Assembly (NCBI GenBank): GCA_013399875.1
Contig: VXAZ01005694.1
Coordinates: 2,772,817-2,836,816, forward strand
Source of the DNA: Gymnorhina tibicen
Taxonomy: Eukaryota > Chordata > Aves > Passeriformes > Artamidae
Reading direction: 5' to 3'
Length of the DNA: 64,000 nucleotides
Shown: piece by piece, positions 62,501-64,000 of the stretch
Layout: every line of letters begins with the position of its first letter
Position numbering within the stretch: the first letter of the stretch is position 1
Notes under the pieces: generated by a model
Told to the model about the DNA's origin: nothing
The model's input: the letters and a program-made list of their open reading frames with translations, nothing else
Database searches by the model: none
Translations under genes and position numbers: made by a program

Positions 62501-62772
62501 CATTAACATGATTTTTAAAATAAATTTCAGAAAGTCAGTGTGTATCTCATAGCTTGTTAGACTGGTTGAGAAACAGAGGATTCCTTTGCTGCAAAACTAT
62601 GGGTCAAATGGTGACAGAGGTAGTCAATTGCTCTTAAAAGAGTCATCAAAATTCTACACTATGAGTACTTCAGTCCTGAGTTCAGGAACTATGATTTTAC
62701 CTGCTGAGTGTGTTGAGTAGGCTGGGATGGCACCGATGCATTGCTTGAGGCTGGCTGGCCTTGCACCTGTGT
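32237..62772 (-). CDS. WNK1: WNK1 (lysine-deficient protein kinase 1), 3' part, 20 exons
   Basis: WNK1 is a cytoplasmic Ser/Thr kinase that senses chloride and osmotic state and phosphorylates SPAK/OSR1, which then control Na-K-Cl and K-Cl cotransporters. The exons here join in one frame to 5,016 bases, the last 1,671 residues plus stop; the kinase domain lies beyond the right edge. In order (w numbering): Pro/Gln/Ser-rich region w1-356; Arg/Ser-rich basic block w377-405; CCT-like domain 2 at about w412-495 ([20 protein letters not shown]); RFIV docking motif w542-545; long Ser/Thr/Pro-rich exon w574-1047; RFQV w1152-1155, RFQV w1237-1240 and RFSV w1249-1252; coiled coil about w1350-1400; conserved tail ending [10 protein letters not shown]. 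The four RFxV motifs that bind SPAK/OSR1 match those I recall in human WNK1. All 19 introns are GT-AG. Transcription converges on RAD52. No break in frame was found. Confidence 0.96.
32844..33031 (-). CDS. WNK1: WNK1 exon, 2nd from the 3' end (w1505-1567)
   Basis: The acceptor is TTTGTAG|GGACCA and the donor TACGAG|GTGAGG. It encodes [20 protein letters not shown], a strongly conserved WNK C-terminal helix, then NLSGKK. Confidence 0.97.
33032..39696 (-). other. WNK1: WNK1 intron, about 6.7 kb
   Basis: Non-coding; I recognise no exon, RNA gene or transposon. The open frames at 34099-34494, 37184-37594 and 38213-38554 lack splice context and family similarity. Confidence 0.65.
39697..39891 (-). 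CDS. WNK1: WNK1 exon, 3rd from the 3' end (w1440-1504)
   Basis: The acceptor is TCCCCTAG|GCAATC and the donor GCCAAG|GTAAGA. It encodes [10 protein letters not shown] and [20 protein letters not shown], matching vertebrate WNK1. It is symmetric (phase 1-1, 195 bases). Confidence 0.97.
40909..41111 (-). CDS. WNK1: WNK1 exon, 4th from the 3' end (w1372-1439)
   Basis: The acceptor is CTTGTTAG|GCACCT and the donor TATCAG|GTAAGG. It encodes the coiled coil [20 protein letters not shown], then [20 protein letters not shown] and a Ser/Lys tract. Confidence 0.97.
41988..42640 (-). CDS. WNK1: WNK1 exon, 5th from the 3' end (w1155-1371), two RFxV motifs
   Basis: The acceptor is ATTCTAG|GTGTCC and the donor GAGAA|GTAAGG. 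RFQV is at 42394-42383 and RFSV at 42358-42347; the first Val completes another RFQV across the splice junction. An Ala/Pro-rich stretch (w1205-1230) encoded by CpG-dense DNA precedes them. It ends in the acidic [20 protein letters not shown] segment. It also contains [13 protein letters not shown], conserved in the family. Confidence 0.96.
43167..43246 (-). CDS. WNK1: WNK1 exon, 6th from the 3' end (w1128-1154)
   Basis: The acceptor is TCCTTAG|CTTCAG and the donor TTTCAG|GTAGGA. It ends VLKMGRFQ, supplying the first three residues of an RFQV motif completed by the next exon. Confidence 0.95.
43247..44727 (-). other. WNK1: WNK1 intron, about 1.5 kb
   Basis: Non-coding AT-rich sequence; no feature recognised apart from a short direct repeat gatcatccagt at 44187-44207. 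Confidence 0.65.
44728..44797 (-). CDS. WNK1: WNK1 exon, 7th from the 3' end (w1105-1127)
   Basis: The acceptor is ACCTGCAG|TCTGTG and the donor GGATG|GTAAGA. It encodes [20 protein letters not shown], like the TVTSAVGPVS area of human WNK1 but shorter. A second AG nine bases into the exon (CCCTCAG) could act as an alternative acceptor. Confidence 0.85.
45458..45544 (-). CDS. WNK1: WNK1 exon, 8th from the 3' end (w1076-1104)
   Basis: The acceptor is TTTCTCAG|TCCCAA. It encodes [19 protein letters not shown], highly conserved. I chose the donor GCCTGT|GTATGT because it restores phase 0 and has the best consensus. Two weaker GT sites lie just upstream. Confidence 0.9.
47581..47826 (-). mobile_element. 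CR1 retroposon fragment
   Basis: The plus strand reads gtcaggctggaagggaccac, gctcaagcagggccatccca, ggagactccacagcctctct and gaagttcttcctcctgttca, the reverse complement of the avian CR1 3' region. The plus-strand frames over it (47486-47958) are repeat by-products. Confidence 0.88.
47983..48075. repeat. A/C-rich (AACA/CCAA) simple repeat
   Basis: Interrupted aacaaaccaaccaaaccaaa-type iterations occupy about 90 bases between the two CR1 fragments. Confidence 0.85.
48349..48446 (-). mobile_element. CR1 retroposon 3' end fragment
   Basis: The plus strand begins atagaaccacagaatggttt followed by gggttggaagggaccttgaa and the accccctgccatggcaggga block, the classic avian CR1 3' end in reverse. It is about 100 bases long. 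Confidence 0.93.
48618..48701 (-). CDS. WNK1: WNK1 exon, 9th from the 3' end (w1048-1075)
   Basis: The acceptor is TATCCATAG|GTGCTA and the donor ACTCAG|GTGCTA. It encodes [20 protein letters not shown], matching human WNK1. It is symmetric phase 0-0, 84 bases. Confidence 0.95.
48702..51393 (-). other. WNK1: WNK1 intron, about 2.7 kb
   Basis: Non-coding and AT-rich; nothing recognised. Confidence 0.65.
51394..52817 (-). CDS. WNK1: WNK1 long exon, 10th from the 3' end (w573-1047)
   Basis: This is the largest exon, 1,424 bases, with acceptor TTTCTTCCAG|TTGCAG and donor GTACCG|GTAAGA. Most of it is Ser/Thr/Pro/Val/Ala-rich and looks disordered. Conserved islands are [18 protein letters not shown] near the start, [20 protein letters not shown], and the predicted helix [19 protein letters not shown] at w928-946. 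Plus-strand open frames at 51488-51900 and 52403-52681 are antisense shadows. Confidence 0.96.
52895..52952. repeat. A/C-rich low-complexity tract
   Basis: Interrupted aaaccaaacaaacc iterations in a WNK1 intron. Confidence 0.65.
53191..53331 (-). CDS. WNK1: WNK1 exon, 11th from the 3' end (w526-572), RFIV motif
   Basis: The acceptor is CTGTTTAG|GGGTTC and the donor ATATGG|GTGAGT. It encodes [24 protein letters not shown] at 53284-53273 is a SPAK/OSR1 docking motif, matching human R1257-V1260. It is symmetric phase 1-1. Confidence 0.97.
53493..53544 (-). CDS. WNK1: WNK1 exon, 12th from the 3' end (w509-525)
   Basis: A 52-base exon with acceptor CTTTACAG|AAATTA and donor GAATAG|GTAAGT. It encodes [17 protein letters not shown], matching the human EFKQPIPASSMP segment. 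Confidence 0.94.
54321..54494 (-). CDS. WNK1: WNK1 exon, 13th from the 3' end (w451-508), CCT-like domain 2 end
   Basis: The acceptor is CTTTACAG|GTGCAG and the donor AGCCAG... ending CAG|GTATGT. It encodes [20 protein letters not shown] and [10 protein letters not shown], the helical second half of the CCT-like domain, then a Glu/Asp/Gly linker. Confidence 0.97.
54495..56710 (-). other. WNK1: WNK1 intron, about 2.2 kb
   Basis: Non-coding; nothing recognised. Confidence 0.65.
56711..56827 (-). CDS. WNK1: WNK1 exon, 14th from the 3' end (w412-450), CCT-like domain 2 start
   Basis: The acceptor is TGCTTTAG|GTTTCA and the donor ATTATG|GTAAGA. It encodes [20 protein letters not shown] and [13 protein letters not shown], the PASTA/CCT-like fold that also occurs after the kinase domain. 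Confidence 0.97.
57048..57425 (+). mobile_element. Endogenous retrovirus LTR, probably solo
   Basis: The stretch has retroviral LTR layout: a long U3-like region, then the block ccatcttgggtggagcccct, an AATAAA at 57357 and a U/G-rich R/U5-like end (cttgtctggcctctgttttc) finishing ...aagacatca. It resembles LTRs I associate with songbird ERVs. Both ends are approximate and I found no clear target-site duplication. No gag, pol or env is adjacent. It lies antisense in the 779-base WNK1 intron 56828-57606. Confidence 0.7.
57607..57769 (-). CDS. WNK1: WNK1 exon, 15th from the 3' end (w357-411), basic RS region
   Basis: The acceptor is CTTGTTTTTAG|TGCACA and the donor CTAAAT|GTGAGT. It encodes [20 protein letters not shown], then the basic [20 protein letters not shown] block, nearly as in human. 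Confidence 0.97.
58336..58427 (-). CDS. WNK1: WNK1 exon, 16th from the 3' end (w327-357)
   Basis: The acceptor is TTCATAG|GGTACT and the donor GGATAG|GTGAGC. It encodes [20 protein letters not shown], matching the human TQGVSQ segment. Confidence 0.95.
59108..59389 (-). CDS. WNK1: WNK1 exon, 17th from the 3' end (w233-326)
   Basis: The acceptor is CTGTTACAG|GGCTTC and the donor GTGGAG|GTAAAT. It encodes [27 protein letters not shown] and [10 protein letters not shown]. Symmetric phase 0-0, 282 bases. Confidence 0.96.
60412..60885 (-). CDS. WNK1: WNK1 exon, 18th from the 3' end (w75-232)
   Basis: The acceptor is TACCTCCCCAG|CTTCCT and the donor TACCAG|GTATTG. It encodes [34 protein letters not shown] and QLLQPAVQS, Pro/Gln/Val-rich as in human. 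Symmetric phase 0-0, 474 bases. The plus-strand frame 60322-60771 is an antisense shadow. Confidence 0.96.
61933..62082 (-). CDS. WNK1: WNK1 exon, 19th from the 3' end (w25-74)
   Basis: The acceptor is TTCCTACTAG|AGTGCA and the donor ACACAG|GTAAAC. It encodes Gln/Ser/Thr/Pro-rich sequence ending MPQAAAGTQ. Symmetric phase 0-0, 150 bases. It probably belongs to the cassette exons known to be alternatively spliced in mammalian WNK1. Confidence 0.9.
62701..62772 (-). CDS. WNK1: WNK1 exon, 20th from the 3' end (w1-24)
   Basis: The acceptor is a long T-run followed by CTGCAG|ACACAG and the donor CAGCAG|GTAAAA. It encodes [20 protein letters not shown]. It is symmetric, 72 bases, and the most 5' WNK1 exon I can support in the window. 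Confidence 0.85.
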
Positions 62773-64000
62773 CTGCAGAAAAAAAAAAAAAGAGAATCAG
62801 CTGAGAAAAACCCTATGGTTTCTGCTGCAGGCAGTTAAAATCATTTCTGCCTGGAATCATCTGGTTGGAATAGGTTTCTAGCTTGTCCTCTTGGACAAGC
62901 AGTCCTTCTGGCCAAATTCCATTAAGACAACCAGAACAAAGCAGAGCGATCTGGAGGAGTTCTGAACTTCATTTTAAATCTTCCACAAAAACCAGTGCAG
63001 AAAGATTCTGCAACCCACATGCCCCTCAACATGAGACAGATCAGCCTACCAGCTTTTTCTTCCACTGGTGATGCTTTAAGAGCAGGATGCCTTGGTATGA
63101 TAACTGCAAATAGATGCATTAAGTTTTACCTTTACATGTGTTCTAAACACAGCCAGGTAGGGCAATAAAAGGAGGCTACATGGAAATAAAACTATCCATA
63201 AAAAAACCAAGCACGAAGATACACAGAATTGTAGACCAATTACAAAGTACCCAGTACACACAGATGTCATGAGTTTCCTTTGAGAGGCATGGCAAAACAC
63301 AGCTAATAATCATTTCCAGAGTCACTACCATTCAAAGGCTACCAAGAATCGGATATGGAGAAATATGGGGGTTCACATTCTAGCTAAGACAGAATTTTTG
63401 AGTAAGCAATGAAAAAAATGGATGAGTGGCATACAAATGAATGTGGAAGATGCAGAGGAAATTGGAATGGATTTTCATTACTATTTTTGTGGCTGAAATT
63501 TTTTTATCAGATCCCAGGATCCACATTATTATTTTTGTGACAACTGCATTTCTTTATCAGCTCCTGGGAGAGAACTAGACAAAGACCTCCAGATGAGTTC
63601 CCTGAGCATGCACCACTTGGGTGAACTGCCTTTGTAAGAAGCGTATCTGGTGCATATGTATCATATCAGAAGTATCTATGAAAATTCCTTAATGCTGTGA
63701 TCATTCAGCTTGCAGAAGTTCATTAGGAACAAGTCTGTTAAAATTACATACTTTTCTGATTATGGAAACTTTGGGGAAAGCAGACTGCCAATGAAGAGAA
63801 CCATTTTTTTCTTTGCTGTTTTAGAAGCTTGAGGCCCTTACTGGCTAGGATCTAAACATGTGCTACATCCCACTGCTGTAATATCTGTTCACATATTTGA
63901 ACATATTTGAACAGATTTATGAGAGGCCCAATATTGACTTCTTATCTTCTAATAAATTAGATAAAAGATCCCAGAACTTATATTCTGCAAAAAAACATGA
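62773..64000 (-). other. WNK1: WNK1 intron running off the right edge
   Basis: No convincing exon. It contains an imperfect 48-base direct repeat (63476-63570) and a short acatatttga tandem (63893-63912). Confidence 0.65.
63476..63570. repeat. Imperfect 48-base direct duplication
   Basis: 63476-63519 (cattactatttttgtg ... tttatcagatcccagga) recurs with mismatches at 63524-63570 (cattattatttttgtg ... tttatcagctcctggga). Confidence 0.75.

Larger units (their letters stand above)
39892..62700 (-). other. WNK1: Remaining shorter WNK1 introns
   Basis: The introns of 0.3-1.1 kb (39892-40908, 41112-41987, 42641-43166, 44798-45457, 52818-53190, 53545-54320, 56828-57606, 57770-58335, 58428-59107, 59390-60411, 60886-61932 and 62083-62700) hold no recognised gene. 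The only repeat content noted is at 52895-52952 and the LTR at 57048-57425. Confidence 0.7.

Noticed and set aside
63129..63141. Possible 13-base WNK1 micro-exon (TGTTTAG|AACACATGTAAAG|GTAAAA)
   Set aside because: It has splice-like borders but the length breaks the frame and nothing supports it as coding.
1..64000. Search for CRISPR arrays, operons, insertion sequences, tRNA or rRNA genes
   Set aside because: None seen. The intron-exon layout and CR1/LTR repeats show vertebrate nuclear DNA, where bacterial features are not expected.

Overview
This window is nuclear DNA of a vertebrate, almost certainly a bird and probably a songbird. The genes are split by long introns with GT-AG borders. 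Interspersed repeats are truncated CR1 retroposons with the avian 3' end, plus one endogenous-retrovirus LTR of a type I associate with songbird genomes. No prokaryotic features are present. Species cannot be fixed from the sequence.

Three genes are recognisable, in the order ERC1 (minus), RAD52 (plus), WNK1 (minus). This is the same neighbourhood and relative orientation as human 12p13.33, seen inverted. (1) 1-~12,550: the 5' part of ERC1, a presynaptic active-zone and cortical scaffold. Only its first coding exon (1666-2334) is present, flanked by introns. (2) ~12,560-13,500: a CpG island between the divergent ERC1 and RAD52 genes, interrupted by a 302-base run of N and a second single-N join. 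(3) 19,404-27,022: complete RAD52, 11 coding exons that join in frame to a 418-residue protein, the same length as human. A 3' UTR with a 78-bp minisatellite follows. (4) ~27,830-29,615: a gene-free stretch between the convergent RAD52 and WNK1 3' ends. (5) ~29,620-62,772: the 3' part of WNK1, 20 coding exons joining in frame to the last 1,671 residues and stop, followed by a 3' UTR of about 2.6 kb. The kinase domain and upstream exons lie beyond the right edge.

The genes do not form a pathway. RAD52 acts in homologous recombination and single-strand annealing. WNK1 is the chloride-sensing kinase that activates SPAK/OSR1 to control cation-chloride cotransporters. ERC1 organises secretion and synaptic release sites. 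The link between ERC1 and RAD52 is a shared promoter region. I found no undescribed system. The items most worth a second look are the unresolved ERC1/RAD52 promoter with its 35-bp duplication, the RAD52 minisatellite, an alternative RAD52 C-terminal frame, an Ala/Pro-rich CpG-dense insertion beside two WNK1 RFxV docking motifs, a G-quadruplex motif in the WNK1 3' UTR, and an LTR in a short WNK1 intron.

Exon borders were set by reading splice sites and frame by eye. Family assignments rest on recalled similarity to vertebrate proteins, not on database searches. WNK1 residue numbers (w1-w1671) count from the first codon of the exon at 62,772.
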